From assembly GCA_963795665.1 (NCBI GenBank), contig CAWCIP010000005.1, positions 248,001 through 312,000 of the forward strand: DNA of 64,000 bases, written 5' to 3'. The stretch is from DASUPK01 sp963795665 (GTDB taxonomy: Bacteria > Actinomycetota > Thermoleophilia > Solirubrobacterales > 70-9). The first letter of the stretch is position 1; every line of letters begins with the position of its first letter. Below, in pieces: positions 51,320-60,604 of the stretch. Position numbers and translations under genes: made by a program. A model generated the notes under the pieces. The model worked only from the letters and a program-made list of their open reading frames with translations. It made no database searches and was not told the DNA's origin.

Positions 51320-52695
51320 TCCGCAGCCTGGTCAGGTTCCTGGAGGAGCGGACCGGTGCGACGCCCTTCATCCGGAAGGCACTCCGGTACGTCTTCCCGG
51401 ACCACTGGTCGTTCCTACTCGGCGAGGTGGCCCTCTACGCGTTCGTCGTCCTCGTCGCCACCGGCATCTACCTCACCCTGTTCTTCGAGCCGAGCACCGC
51501 CGTGACCACCTACCACGGCAGCTATGCGCCCCTGCAGGGGCAGCAGATGACCGAGGCCTACAAGTCGGTCATCCATCTCTCCTTCGACGTCAAGGCGGGC
51601 CTGCTGATCCGCCAGACCCACCACTGGGCCGCCGACGTCTTCATCGCGGCGATCGTGCTGCACCTCGTCCGGGTGTTCTTCACGGGGGCGTATCGCAAGC
51701 CGAGAGAGCTCACCTACGTCATCGGAGTGCTGATGCTCTTCACATCGTTGCTCGAGGGGTACCTCGGCTACTCGCTGGTCGACGACCTGCTCTCCGGCAT
51801 GGGCCTCGCGATCGGATATGCAGTCGCGCTCTCGATCCCATTCATCGGCGCGAATCTCGCGCTGCTCATCTGGGGAGGCCAGTTCCCGGGCGACCCGGAC
51901 TTCTGGTCGCGCATCTACATCGCGCACATCCTGATCTTCCCGGTGATCATCGGAACGCTGATCGCGATCCACCTCGCCCTGGTCGCCTCGCGGCACCACA
52001 CGCAGTTCGCGACGGGCCCCCCGCGGAGCGAGCGCAAGCTGGTCGGGATCCCCACGTTCCCGGGGCAGGCGCCTCGGTCGCTCGGGCTCTTCTTCGCCGT
52101 GGCGGCGGTCCTCGTGTTGCTCGGAGCGCTCATCCAGATCAACCCGATCTGGCTCTGGGGGCCCTACCACGTCGGCCAGGGGACCAATGGAGCCCAGCCG
52201 GACTGGTATCTCGGCTGGCTGATCGGGGCGCTGCGGCTGGTGCCGAGCTTCGACCTGGTGATCGCGAACCGGACCGTGGTCCCGAATCCCTTCTGGGGAG
52301 GCGCGCTGTTCCCGCTGATCGTGATGGGTGCGCTGCTGGCCTGGCCCTGGCTGGAGCGACGGGTCACGGGCGACTACGCCTTCCACAACGTCCTCGAGCG
52401 GCCTCGGGACCGTCCGTGGCGCACCGCGATCGGCGCGGCCTTCCTCACCTGGGTGATCCTGATCTTCATGACCGGGTCGGCCGACCGCGTCTACGTCCTG
52501 CTCGGCATCTCCTACGTCGGGCAGATCTGGGCGTACCGGATCGCGATCTGGGTGCTCCCCATCGTGGTGCTGCTCATCACCTGGCGGGTCTGCCTGAGCC
52601 TGCAGGAGATCGAGCAGATCGACGCCGACCGCGAGCGGGCGGAGGAGGAGGCCCTACGGGCCGAGGCGGCGGCGCCCGTAGCGCGCGGCCCTTGA
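51316..52695 (+). CDS. qcrB: cytochrome b subunit of the bc complex
   Basis: 459 aa from GTG 51316, GTGA overlap with qcrA. Heme b ligands lie in QTHHWAADVFIAAIVLHLVRV and YIAHILIFPVIIGTLIAIHLA (two histidines per helix). The QPDWYLGWLIGA stretch is the family's PEWY/PDWY quinol-site motif. Nine or so helices, then a charged tail (ADRERAEEEALRAEAAAP). It oxidises menaquinol at the positive side. The last 42 nt overlap the convergent ctaG. Confidence 0.95.
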   Translation: MIRSLVRFLEERTGATPFIRKALRYVFPDHWSFLLGEVALYAFVVLVATGIYLTLFFEPSTAVTTYHGSYAPLQGQQMTEAYKSVIHLSFDVKAGLLIRQTHHWAADVFIAAIVLHLVRVFFTGAYRKPRELTYVIGVLMLFTSLLEGYLGYSLVDDLLSGMGLAIGYAVALSIPFIGANLALLIWGGQFPGDPDFWSRIYIAHILIFPVIIGTLIAIHLALVASRHHTQFATGPPRSERKLVGIPTFPGQAPRSLGLFFAVAAVLVLLGALIQINPIWLWGPYHVGQGTNGAQPDWYLGWLIGALRLVPSFDLVIANRTVVPNPFWGGALFPLIVMGALLAWPWLERRVTGDYAFHNVLERPRDRPWRTAIGAAFLTWVILIFMTGSADRVYVLLGISYVGQIWAYRIAIWVLPIVVLLITWRVCLSLQEIEQIDADRERAEEEALRAEAAAPVARGP

Positions 52696-53499
52696 GGCTG
52701 CCACCGGCTCGTGCCCGGCGTCGAGCAGGGACTGGTGCAGCTCAGACTCGCGGGCCCAGCGGAGAAAGAGCCACGCGAAGACGATCAGCGTGATCGTGGC
52801 GCCCTCGGTGAACATGATCGCCCCGCCGATGGTCTGGTCGGTGAGCGGCGAGATCCCCCAGAGGCGCTCGCCGGCCGCATAGTCGGGATAGAGGGGCTGG
52901 CCGGCCCAGATGAAGATGGTGCCGAGAACGGCGCCGAGCGCTCGCACCAAGAGCACGTACGCCGCCTTCGCCCCGGTGCCGAACCAGGCCGGGCCGGGAA
53001 TCGGCTCGATCACCACGGCCCACATCAGCAGGCCGGTCCAGAAGAAGCAGAGGTGCTCGAGCACATGGACCGTCGGATCCTCGAGCGCCGCCTGGTAAAG
53101 CGCGGGCACGTGCCAGGCGTAGAAGGCGATCGCCCAAAGCGGCAGGGCGACCAGCGGGTGGGCCAGCACACGCAGGCGCCCGATCCCGGGGAGGGCGAGC
53201 ACGGGTCGCAGGATCGGTCCGCTGAGCCCGAGCACGATGGCGAGCGGAGCCAGATCGCCCAGCATCAGGTGCTGAACCATGTGGACGTAGAAGACGCGGT
53301 TCTCTCCGATCTGATCGATCGGCGAGACCAGCGCCGCCAGCAGGATCGCGAGGCCTGTGTAGAAGCTCGCCTGCTTCAGGGGCCGGACGGGGCGCCGGCC
53401 GCGGCGCAGGGTGCGAACCCGGAGGCCATAGGCGAGGCCGATCGCGGCGACGGCGCCGATCGCCCCGGGATCGAGGCTCCAGCCGGTCGGTCCAGTCAT
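52654..53499 (-). CDS. ctaG: cytochrome c oxidase assembly protein (CtaG, caa3 type)
   Basis: 281 aa, seven helices in the DUF2756/caa3_CtaG arrangement: FYTGLAILLAALVSPID with the family's PID motif, RVFYVHMVQHLMLGDLAPLAIVLGL (His cluster HMVQHLM), LPLWAIAFYAWHVPALYQAAL (W-H-x-P), VHVLEHLCFFWTGLLMWAVV (His) and DQTIGGAIMFTEGATITLIVFAW. These His residues are thought to handle copper for the CuB/CuA centres. It lies tail-to-tail with qcrB, and its ATG overlaps the SDR gene by 4 nt on the same strand. Confidence 0.92.
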   Translation of the reverse strand: MTGPTGWSLDPGAIGAVAAIGLAYGLRVRTLRRGRRPVRPLKQASFYTGLAILLAALVSPIDQIGENRVFYVHMVQHLMLGDLAPLAIVLGLSGPILRPVLALPGIGRLRVLAHPLVALPLWAIAFYAWHVPALYQAALEDPTVHVLEHLCFFWTGLLMWAVVIEPIPGPAWFGTGAKAAYVLLVRALGAVLGTIFIWAGQPLYPDYAAGERLWGISPLTDQTIGGAIMFTEGATITLIVFAWLFLRWARESELHQSLLDAGHEPVAASRAARYGRRRLGP

Positions 53500-54434
53500 C
53501 CGCTCCCGAAGCGGGGCTTGTGCTTGGCAAGCCAGAGCAGCGGGCTGCGCTTGCGGGTGCCCTGCTCGAACTGGCCGTGGGCGCCGCGGTCCCCCTCGAC
53601 CGGCTCGAACAGGTTGTCGGGCCGATCACCGTTCACCGGCGCGTCCGCCATCTGGCTGTCAAACCCGTTCTTGGCCAGGTACCGATCGGCGAGGCCGGGA
53701 GCGAGCCGCTCGCCCCAGATCGTCTTCCAGGTCGGCGCGCCGACGTACACCTCGCGCTCACCGCTCCGAGCGGCCCAGGCGATCGCGTCCGCCGCGACCT
53801 CCGGCTGGTAGATGGGCGGGACCGGTTGCGGCTGCTTCGGCATCCGGGTGCGGCAGTGGTCGAATTGGGGCGTGTTGAGCGCGGGCAGCTCGACCAGGGA
53901 CATCTGGATCGAGCTGCCGTCGTGGAGCAGCTCAGTCCGCAGGGATTCGAAGAATCCCTTGATCGCATGCTTCGCCCCGCAGTAGGCCGACTGCAGGGGT
54001 ATGCCGCGATAGGCGAGGGCGCTGCCCACGAAGACGATCGACCCGCGGTCCCTCGGCTTCATCCGCCGGAGGGCGGCGCGGGTTCCCCACACGACCCCGA
54101 GATAGGTGACCTCGGTGGCCCGCCGGAACTCATCCGGCTCGATCTCGGAGAAGGGCGCGAAGACGGTCGTCATCGCGTTGTTGACCCACACGTCAATCGG
54201 GCCGAGCTCCGACTCCGTCCGCTCGGCCGCCTCGTCGACCTGTTCGGGCTCGGCGACGTCCGTCGGAATCGCCAGCGCCCGGCGGCCGGCTCGCTGGATC
54301 TCTGACCGCGCGCCCTCCAGGCCGTCCCGCCCGCGCGCGACCAGTGCGACGTCGTATCCCTCCTCGGCAAAGCGGCGGGCAGTGGCTCTTCCCACACCCG
54401 CAGAGGCACCTGTGACCAGAGCGACGCCCGCCAT
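53496..54434 (-). CDS. short-chain dehydrogenase/reductase (SDR)
   Basis: 312 aa. Classical SDR: ALVTGASAGVGRATARRFAE (TGxxxGxG cofactor loop), IDVWVNNAMTTVF (NNA-type motif), GSIVFVGSALAYRG, catalytic Tyr/Lys in SAYCGAKHAIKGF, then LVELPALNTPQ. The C-terminal 60 residues after the fold (NLFEPVEGDRGAHGQFEQGT, then RKRSPLLWLAKHKPRFG) are basic and typical of the 'SDR with extended tail' group. Substrate unknown. It is cotranscribed with ctaG (4-nt overlap), which is unlikely to be functional coupling. Confidence 0.9.
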   Translation of the reverse strand: MAGVALVTGASAGVGRATARRFAEEGYDVALVARGRDGLEGARSEIQRAGRRALAIPTDVAEPEQVDEAAERTESELGPIDVWVNNAMTTVFAPFSEIEPDEFRRATEVTYLGVVWGTRAALRRMKPRDRGSIVFVGSALAYRGIPLQSAYCGAKHAIKGFFESLRTELLHDGSSIQMSLVELPALNTPQFDHCRTRMPKQPQPVPPIYQPEVAADAIAWAARSGEREVYVGAPTWKTIWGERLAPGLADRYLAKNGFDSQMADAPVNGDRPDNLFEPVEGDRGAHGQFEQGTRKRSPLLWLAKHKPRFGSG

Positions 54435-54555
54435 CGTGCCCGTCTGAATTCCCGTCCAGGCGGGGGCGCAAACCGCACGACGATGGGGCTGAATCCAGGT
54501 TTCGCCGCTGCCGGTGCCGGTAAGACCGGATCTAGAAAGCTAGCCAGGAGGATTC

Positions 54556-56337
54556 ATGTCAAGCACGGCCGCCGACTTCATGTTGGAGCGACTCGGGGAG
54601 TGGGGAATCAAGCGCATCTATGGCTACCCCGGCGACGGGATCAACGGGATCCTCGGCGCCCTCGGGCGGCATGAGGACGACATCGAGTTCGTCCAGACGC
54701 GGCACGAGGAGATGGCGGCGTTCATGGCGTGCGGCCACGCGAAGTGGACGGGGGAGCCTGGCGTCTGTCTCGCCACCTCCGGCCCCGGCGCCATCCATCT
54801 GCTGAACGGCCTCTACGACGCGAAGCTCGACCACCAGCCCGTGGTTGCGATCGTCGGCCAGCAGGACTCGATGTCGATCGGCGGCAACTACCAGCAGGAG
54901 GTGGACCTGCAGACGCTCTTCAAGGACGTTGCCAGCGAGTACATCGTCTTCGTCAGCACGCCGGAGCAGATGCGCCACGCTGTGGACCGCGCCGTCCGCA
55001 TCGCCAAGTCGGAGCGCACGGTCACCTGCATCATCGTCCCGAACGACGTCCAGTCCGAGAAGGCGACGCAGCCGCCCCGTGCGCACGGGACGATCCACTC
55101 CGGCGTCGGCTTTTCCCAGCCGCGCGTCATCCCGCAGGAAGCCGACATCGCGCAGGCGGCGGAGATCCTCAACTCGGGACAGAAGGTCGCGATGCTGATC
55201 GGCCAGGGCGCGCTCGGCGCTGCGGACGAGGTCAAGGAGACCGCCGAGTTGCTCGGCGCCGGTGTCGCGAAGGCGCTCCTCGGACGGGCTGCCCTTCCCG
55301 ACGACCTTCCCTATGTGACCGGATCGATCGGCCTGCTCGGGACCAAGCCGAGCTGGGATCTCATGATGGGCGCCGACACGCTGCTGATGGTCGGCTCGAG
55401 CTTCCCGTACTCCGAGTTCCTGCCCGAGGAGGGCAAGGCCCGCGGCGTTCAGATCGACCTCGACGGCCGGATGATCGGCATCCGCTACCCGATGGAGTCC
55501 CATCTGATCGGCGACGCCCGCAGCACGCTGCAGGCCCTGATCCCTCACCTGGAGCGCAAGGAGGACCGCTCCTGGCGCGAGGAGATCACCGATGGCGTGG
55601 AGCGCTGGTGGAAGATCGTCGAGGAACGCGCGATGCAGGACGCCGACCCGATCAACCCGCAGCGCGTGTTCTGGGAGCTCAGCTCACGGCTCCCCGACTA
55701 CGCGATCCTGAGCTCCGACTCGGGCTCGGCGGCCAACTGGTTCGCCCGAGACCTGCGCCTGCGGGAGGGAATGATGGCCTCGCTGTCGGGGACTCTGGCC
55801 ACGATGGGCCCGGGCGTCCCGTATGCGATCGCGGCGAAGTTTGCCCATCCGGACCGGCCGTCGATCGCGCTCGTCGGAGACGGCGCCATGCAGATGAACG
55901 GCAACAGCGAGCTGGTGACGATCGCGAAGTACTGGAAGGAATGGTCCGACCCGAGGCTGATCGTCATGGTCCTCAACAACCACGACCTCAATCAGGTCAC
56001 CTGGGAGCAGCGCGTGCTCGAGGGCGACCCGAAGCTCGAGGCGAGCCAGGACGTTCCCGACTTCGACTACGCCGGCTACGCGGAGCACATCGGGCTTCGG
56101 GGGGTCCGGATGGAGACCCCCGACGACGTCGGACCCGGCTGGGACGAGGCGCTGGCGAGCGATCGCCCGGTGGTGATCGATGCGCACGTCGATCCGACCG
56201 TGCCGCCGCTCCCGCCACACATCCGGGTTGACCAGGCGAAGGCGTTCGCCTCCGCGATCTTCAAGGGCGACTCTGAGTCCTGGGAGCTGATCAAGCAGTC
56301 GATCAAGGGCAAGGCCGCGGAGCTCACGGCGCGCTGA
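54556..56337 (+). CDS. thiamine-diphosphate enzyme, pyruvate oxidase-like
   Basis: 593 aa, with AGGAGG 4 nt before the ATG. PYR domain: ERLGEWGIKRIYGYPGDGI, catalytic Glu51 in QTRHEEMAAFMA, CLATSGPGAIHLLNGLYDAK. Central domain: TAELLGAGVAKALLGRAALP and DTLLMVGSSFPYSEFLPEE, the FPYxxFLP-type motif of pyruvate oxidases. PP domain: GDGAMQMNGNSELVTIAKY to NNHDLNQVTWEQR (the GDG...N diphosphate motif). The likely reaction is oxidative decarboxylation of pyruvate with FAD, to the quinone pool or O2. Starts the four-gene operon. Confidence 0.9.
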   Translation: MSSTAADFMLERLGEWGIKRIYGYPGDGINGILGALGRHEDDIEFVQTRHEEMAAFMACGHAKWTGEPGVCLATSGPGAIHLLNGLYDAKLDHQPVVAIVGQQDSMSIGGNYQQEVDLQTLFKDVASEYIVFVSTPEQMRHAVDRAVRIAKSERTVTCIIVPNDVQSEKATQPPRAHGTIHSGVGFSQPRVIPQEADIAQAAEILNSGQKVAMLIGQGALGAADEVKETAELLGAGVAKALLGRAALPDDLPYVTGSIGLLGTKPSWDLMMGADTLLMVGSSFPYSEFLPEEGKARGVQIDLDGRMIGIRYPMESHLIGDARSTLQALIPHLERKEDRSWREEITDGVERWWKIVEERAMQDADPINPQRVFWELSSRLPDYAILSSDSGSAANWFARDLRLREGMMASLSGTLATMGPGVPYAIAAKFAHPDRPSIALVGDGAMQMNGNSELVTIAKYWKEWSDPRLIVMVLNNHDLNQVTWEQRVLEGDPKLEASQDVPDFDYAGYAEHIGLRGVRMETPDDVGPGWDEALASDRPVVIDAHVDPTVPPLPPHIRVDQAKAFASAIFKGDSESWELIKQSIKGKAAELTAR

Positions 56338-57530
56338 TGGAGAGCCCCGGGGCGACAGCGGGGACCACGAGCCCGGAGGGGTGGGCGGCGACCCACGCGG
56401 ATCCAGATCCAGATCCCGTTCGCAGCCGCACCACGCACGTCACCGCCCGGGTCGAGGGCCTCGAGGCCACGGCCTATGAGATCCCGACCGACGAGCCCGA
56501 ATCCGACGGGACGCTCGAATGGAGCTCGACGACGATCGTCATCGTCGAGGCGTTCAACGGGCGTGAGAGAGGCATCGGCTACACCTATGGCGACCGCTCG
56601 GTCGCCACGCTGATCGAGTCGAAGCTCAGCGAAGTGGTGCGCGGCGTCGACGCCATGCGCCCACCGAGCACGTGGATCGAGATGCGCCGGGCCCTGCGCA
56701 ACGCCGGACAGCCGGGCGCGGGCGCGATGGCCGTCTCGGCGGTGGACATGGCCCTCTGGGACCTGAAGGCGCGTCTGCTGGGCCTGCCGCTCGCGGACGC
56801 CCTGCCACGGTTCCGCGACTCCGTGGCCGTATACGGGAGCGGTGGCTTCACCTCCTACGACCATGACACGCTCCGCGAGCAGGCGCGAGGTTGGGTACGA
56901 GCCGGGATGCGTTCGGTGAAGATCAAGGTGGGCAGGGAGCCGGACGCCGATCCCGAGCGGATCAAAGTGGTTCGCGACGTGATCGGCCCGAACATCGAGC
57001 TGATGGTGGACGCGAACGGGGCTTACGGCTCCGTGGCAGAAGCCCTCGAGCACGCCGAGCGCTTCCGCGAGCTGGGAGTGGCCTGGTTGGAGGAGCCGCT
57101 TCCGAACGACGATCTCGCGGGCCTTCGTCAGGTCCGCCGGGCGCGTCCGGCGGGAATCGAGATCGCCGCCGGCGAGTACAACTGGAGCCTCTTCGACGCG
57201 GAGCGGCTCGTCTCTGCGGACGCTGTTGACGTGCTCCAGTCAGACGTCACCCGCTGCGGGGGCGTGACCGAACTGCTGCGGATCGACGGAATCTGCCGGG
57301 CCCACGGGGTGCCCTTCTCGGCTCATTGCGCACCAGCCGCCTCGGCACATGCCTGCTGCGCGATGGAGTCCGTCAAGCACCTCGAGTATTTCCATGATCA
57401 CGTCCGGGCTGAGGCGCTGCTCTTCGAGGGGACGCTTGACCCGGAGGGCGGGCGGCTGACGCCCGATGCCCTCCGGCCCGGGTTGGGGCTCGAGCTGCGC
57501 TCCGATGCGGACCGCTTCCGAGCGGAGTGA
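56337..57530 (+). CDS. enolase-superfamily enzyme (mandelate racemase/muconate lactonizing type)
   Basis: 397 aa, 1-nt overlap (TGATG) with the preceding gene. The barrel catalytic bases and metal ligands are read as SVKIKVGRE (KxK), MVDANGAYG (Asp), WLEEPLPNDD (Glu), IAAGEYNWS (Glu) and PFSAHCAPAASAH (His). The capping domain holds GATAMAVSAVDMALWDLKAR-like AMAVSAVDMALWDLKARL. These match acid-sugar dehydratases or racemases; the substrate is not readable. The first 40 residues (Pro/Asp/Thr-rich) are longer than usual. Confidence 0.9.
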   Translation: MESPGATAGTTSPEGWAATHADPDPDPVRSRTTHVTARVEGLEATAYEIPTDEPESDGTLEWSSTTIVIVEAFNGRERGIGYTYGDRSVATLIESKLSEVVRGVDAMRPPSTWIEMRRALRNAGQPGAGAMAVSAVDMALWDLKARLLGLPLADALPRFRDSVAVYGSGGFTSYDHDTLREQARGWVRAGMRSVKIKVGREPDADPERIKVVRDVIGPNIELMVDANGAYGSVAEALEHAERFRELGVAWLEEPLPNDDLAGLRQVRRARPAGIEIAAGEYNWSLFDAERLVSADAVDVLQSDVTRCGGVTELLRIDGICRAHGVPFSAHCAPAASAHACCAMESVKHLEYFHDHVRAEALLFEGTLDPEGGRLTPDALRPGLGLELRSDADRFRAE

Positions 57531-60500
57531 AGATGGGCATCGCGGCGAAGGACGGTCTGGGCCACGGGCAGCTGGTCCCGGAGGGGATCGAGAAGGTCGA
57601 CGTGAAGTCGCTGGAACGAGATCTGCGTGGGGCACTGCACGGGGAGGTGCGCTTCGATGCCGGCAGTCGCGCCATCTACTCGCACGACAGCTCGAACTAT
57701 CGCCAGCATCCGCTCGGCGTGGTGATCCCCGAGACGACGGATGAGATCGCTACGGCGGTCGCGATCTGCCGCGAGCACTCCGCGCCGGTCCTGCCCCGCG
57801 GCTGTGCGACCAGCCTCTCCGGGGAGACCACGAACCGTGCGGTCGTGATCGACGTCTCCAAGAAGCTCCGGAAGATCGTCGAGGTCGACCCGGAGCGTCG
57901 GATCGCCCGCGTCGAGCCCGGCGTGATCCGGGATCAGCTCGCCCATGTCACCGAGGAGCGCTTCAACCTCACCTTCGCCCCCGACACCTCGACGCACGAG
58001 TACGCGACCTTCGGCGGGATGATCGGCAACAACTCCTGCGGCATCCACTCGGTGATGGCCGGGCGCACCTCCGACAACGTCCAGGAGCTCGAGATCGTCA
58101 CCTACGACGGCGAGAGGATGCGGGTGGGGCCGACCCCGGAGCAGGAGCTCGAGCGGATCATTGCCGCGGGCGGGCGCCGGGGAGAGATCTACCGACGGAT
58201 GCGCGAACTGCGGGACCGATACGCGGACGAGATCCGGGCCCGCTTCCCGGACATCCCGCGCCGCGTATCCGGCTACAACCTCGACGAGCTGCTGGCGGAG
58301 AAGGGCTTCAACGTCGCGCGGGCTCTGGTCGGTTCGGAGGGGACGCTCGCGACCGTCCTGGAGGCGACCGTCCGGCTGGTCCATAGCCCGCCCTCGCGCT
58401 CGCTCCTCGTGCTCGGCTACGAGGAGATCTTCCAGGCCGCCGACCACGTGCCCGAGATCCTCGAGTACGGGCCAACCGGGCTGGAGGGTCTCGATCAGCA
58501 ACTCGTGGACGACATGAAGGCGAAGGGCATGCACGAGTCGGAGGTGCCGCTGCTCCCCGAGGGCGCCGGCTGGCTTCTGGTCGAGTTCGGGGGAGAGACG
58601 GACGAGGAGGCCGATCAGCGGGCCCACGACTGCATGAAGCGTCTGCGCAAGGACTCGGATGCCCCCTCGATGAAGCTCTTCGACGACGAGGCGGAGGAGC
58701 AGAACCTCTGGCAGGTCCGGGAGTCCGGCCTCGGCGCCACCGCATATGTGCCCGGCGAGCGAGACCACTGGCCGGGCTGGGAGGACAGCGCGGTGCCGCC
58801 GGAGCGCCTCGGCGACTACCTGCGGGAGTTCAAGGAGCTGCTCGGCAAGCATGCCTACCGTGCCGCGCTCTACGGCCACTTCGGCGACGGCTGCGTCCAC
58901 TGCCGGATCGACTTCGACCTGCGGACGGCCGAGGGGCTGCGAAACTGGCGCAGCTTCCTCGACGAGGCCGCGGACCTGGTGGTCTCCTACGGCGGCTCGC
59001 TCTCGGGCGAGCACGGCGACGGCCAGCAGCGTGCCGAGCTGCTACCCAAGATGTATGGGGAGGAGCTCACCAAGGCCTTCCGGCAGATGAAGGCGATCTG
59101 GGACCCGGACAACCGGATGAACCCCCACAAGGTCGTCGACCCTTATCCGATCGTCTCGAACATGAAGCTCGGCGCGGACTACGCGCCCTGGGAGCCGAAG
59201 ACGCACTTCGCCTATCCGGAGGACGACGGAAGCCTCGCCCACGCCGCTCTCCGCTGCGTGGGGGCGGGCAAGTGCCGCGAGACCGACAGCGGCACGATGT
59301 GCCCCAGCTTCATGGCGACCAAGGAGGAGATGCACACGACCCGCGGTCGGGCGCGGATCCTCTACGAGATGCTGGAAGGCGACGTCATCACCGACGGCTT
59401 CCGCTCGGACGAGGTGGAGGAGGCCCTCGACCTCTGTCTCTCATGCAAGGGCTGCAAGGGCGACTGCCCCGTGAACGTCGACATGGCCACCTACAAGGCG
59501 GAGTTTCTCTCCGGCCACTACAAGCGCCGCCTGCGTCCGCCGCAGGCATACACGATGGGACTGATCATGCTGCACGCCCGGCTTGCCCAGCACGTGCCGC
59601 GGCTGGCCAACTTCCTCACCTCTGCGCCCGGGCTCAGCCAGATCGTGAAGAGGCTCGGCGGGATCAGCCCACAGCGGGAGATGCCGCGCTTCGCGCACGA
59701 GACCTTCAAGTCGTGGTTCGAGGGCAGGGGGGAGGTGAACCCGAACGCCGACCCGGTCCTGCTCTTCCCGGACACCTTCAACAACTACCTCCATCCAGAG
59801 CCGATGAAGGCGGCGACCCGCGTCCTGGAGGCGGCCGGCTACCGGGTTGTCGTGCCCCAGTCAGCCCTCTGCTGCGGGCGCCCGCTCTACGACTACGGCA
59901 TGCTCGCCACGGCGAAGCTCTTCTGGCGTCGCATGCTCTCGGAGCTCCGGCCGCAGATCCGCGCTGGTGTCCCGATCGTCGGGCTGGAGCCGAGCTGCGT
60001 GGCCGCTTTCCGCGACGAGCTGCCGAACCTCATGCCAAAGGACCTCGACGCCAAGCGCCTCAAGGACGTGGTCCTGACACTCGGGGAGTTCCTGGAGAAG
60101 CATGCCTCCGGCTGGGACGTGCCGCAGCTGCGCCGCAAGGCGATCGTCCACGGGCATTGCCACCAGGAGGCGGTGATGGGAATGAGCGCCGAGCAGAAGC
60201 TGTACGAGCGCATGGGGCTCGACTTCGAGATCCTCGACTCCGGCTGCTGCGGGCTTGCGGGCTCCTTTGGCTTCGAGCACGGCCATCACGAGATCTCCGT
60301 CGACATCGCGGAGCAGCGGCTGCTTCCCGCCGTCCGCGAGGCGGGGGACGGCACCCTGATAGTCGCCGACGGGTTCTCCTGCAAGACGCAGATCGAGCAG
60401 CTCTCCGATCGGCGGGCCCTGCACACGGCGCAGCTGCTGGAGATGGCGCTCGACAACGGCCCCGAGGGCGTGAGCGGGTCTCGCCCGGAGCAGGCGTACC

Positions 60501-60604
60501 CGGACGTCGTGCTCAATGGGGGAATGCCGAAGAGCGCCAAGGTGGTGGGGGCCGTGGCGGCGGCGCTGGGCGCCGGTGTGGCGATCTCGCGGGCGCGGCG
60601 ATGA
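57527..60604 (+). CDS. FAD-binding and Fe-S-binding fusion dehydrogenase (GlcD-GlpC type)
   Basis: 1025 aa from GTG 57527 (ATG 57533 also possible). N-terminal PCMH FAD domain: GVVIPETTDEIATAVAICRE, PRGCATSLSGETTNRAVVID, GGMIGNNSCGIHSVMAGRTSDN; C-terminal part of this half ends GGSLSGEHGDGQQRAELLPKM. Then two ferredoxin-type motifs (CVGAGKCRETDSGTMCPSF; CLSCKGCKGDCPVNVDM) and two CCG repeats (SALCCGRPLYDYG; DSGCCGLAGSFGF). This is the one-chain D-lactate/glycolate/2-hydroxyacid dehydrogenase layout, feeding electrons to quinone. Residue HGDG carries the substrate histidine. Confidence 0.93.
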   Translation: MKMGIAAKDGLGHGQLVPEGIEKVDVKSLERDLRGALHGEVRFDAGSRAIYSHDSSNYRQHPLGVVIPETTDEIATAVAICREHSAPVLPRGCATSLSGETTNRAVVIDVSKKLRKIVEVDPERRIARVEPGVIRDQLAHVTEERFNLTFAPDTSTHEYATFGGMIGNNSCGIHSVMAGRTSDNVQELEIVTYDGERMRVGPTPEQELERIIAAGGRRGEIYRRMRELRDRYADEIRARFPDIPRRVSGYNLDELLAEKGFNVARALVGSEGTLATVLEATVRLVHSPPSRSLLVLGYEEIFQAADHVPEILEYGPTGLEGLDQQLVDDMKAKGMHESEVPLLPEGAGWLLVEFGGETDEEADQRAHDCMKRLRKDSDAPSMKLFDDEAEEQNLWQVRESGLGATAYVPGERDHWPGWEDSAVPPERLGDYLREFKELLGKHAYRAALYGHFGDGCVHCRIDFDLRTAEGLRNWRSFLDEAADLVVSYGGSLSGEHGDGQQRAELLPKMYGEELTKAFRQMKAIWDPDNRMNPHKVVDPYPIVSNMKLGADYAPWEPKTHFAYPEDDGSLAHAALRCVGAGKCRETDSGTMCPSFMATKEEMHTTRGRARILYEMLEGDVITDGFRSDEVEEALDLCLSCKGCKGDCPVNVDMATYKAEFLSGHYKRRLRPPQAYTMGLIMLHARLAQHVPRLANFLTSAPGLSQIVKRLGGISPQREMPRFAHETFKSWFEGRGEVNPNADPVLLFPDTFNNYLHPEPMKAATRVLEAAGYRVVVPQSALCCGRPLYDYGMLATAKLFWRRMLSELRPQIRAGVPIVGLEPSCVAAFRDELPNLMPKDLDAKRLKDVVLTLGEFLEKHASGWDVPQLRRKAIVHGHCHQEAVMGMSAEQKLYERMGLDFEILDSGCCGLAGSFGFEHGHHEISVDIAEQRLLPAVREAGDGTLIVADGFSCKTQIEQLSDRRALHTAQLLEMALDNGPEGVSGSRPEQAYPDVVLNGGMPKSAKVVGAVAAALGAGVAISRARR

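Noticed and set aside
52654..52695. The 42-nt qcrB/ctaG overlap as a regulatory element
   Set aside because: Both frames are well conserved at their ends and tail-to-tail overlaps are common across this window; nothing further supports a function.
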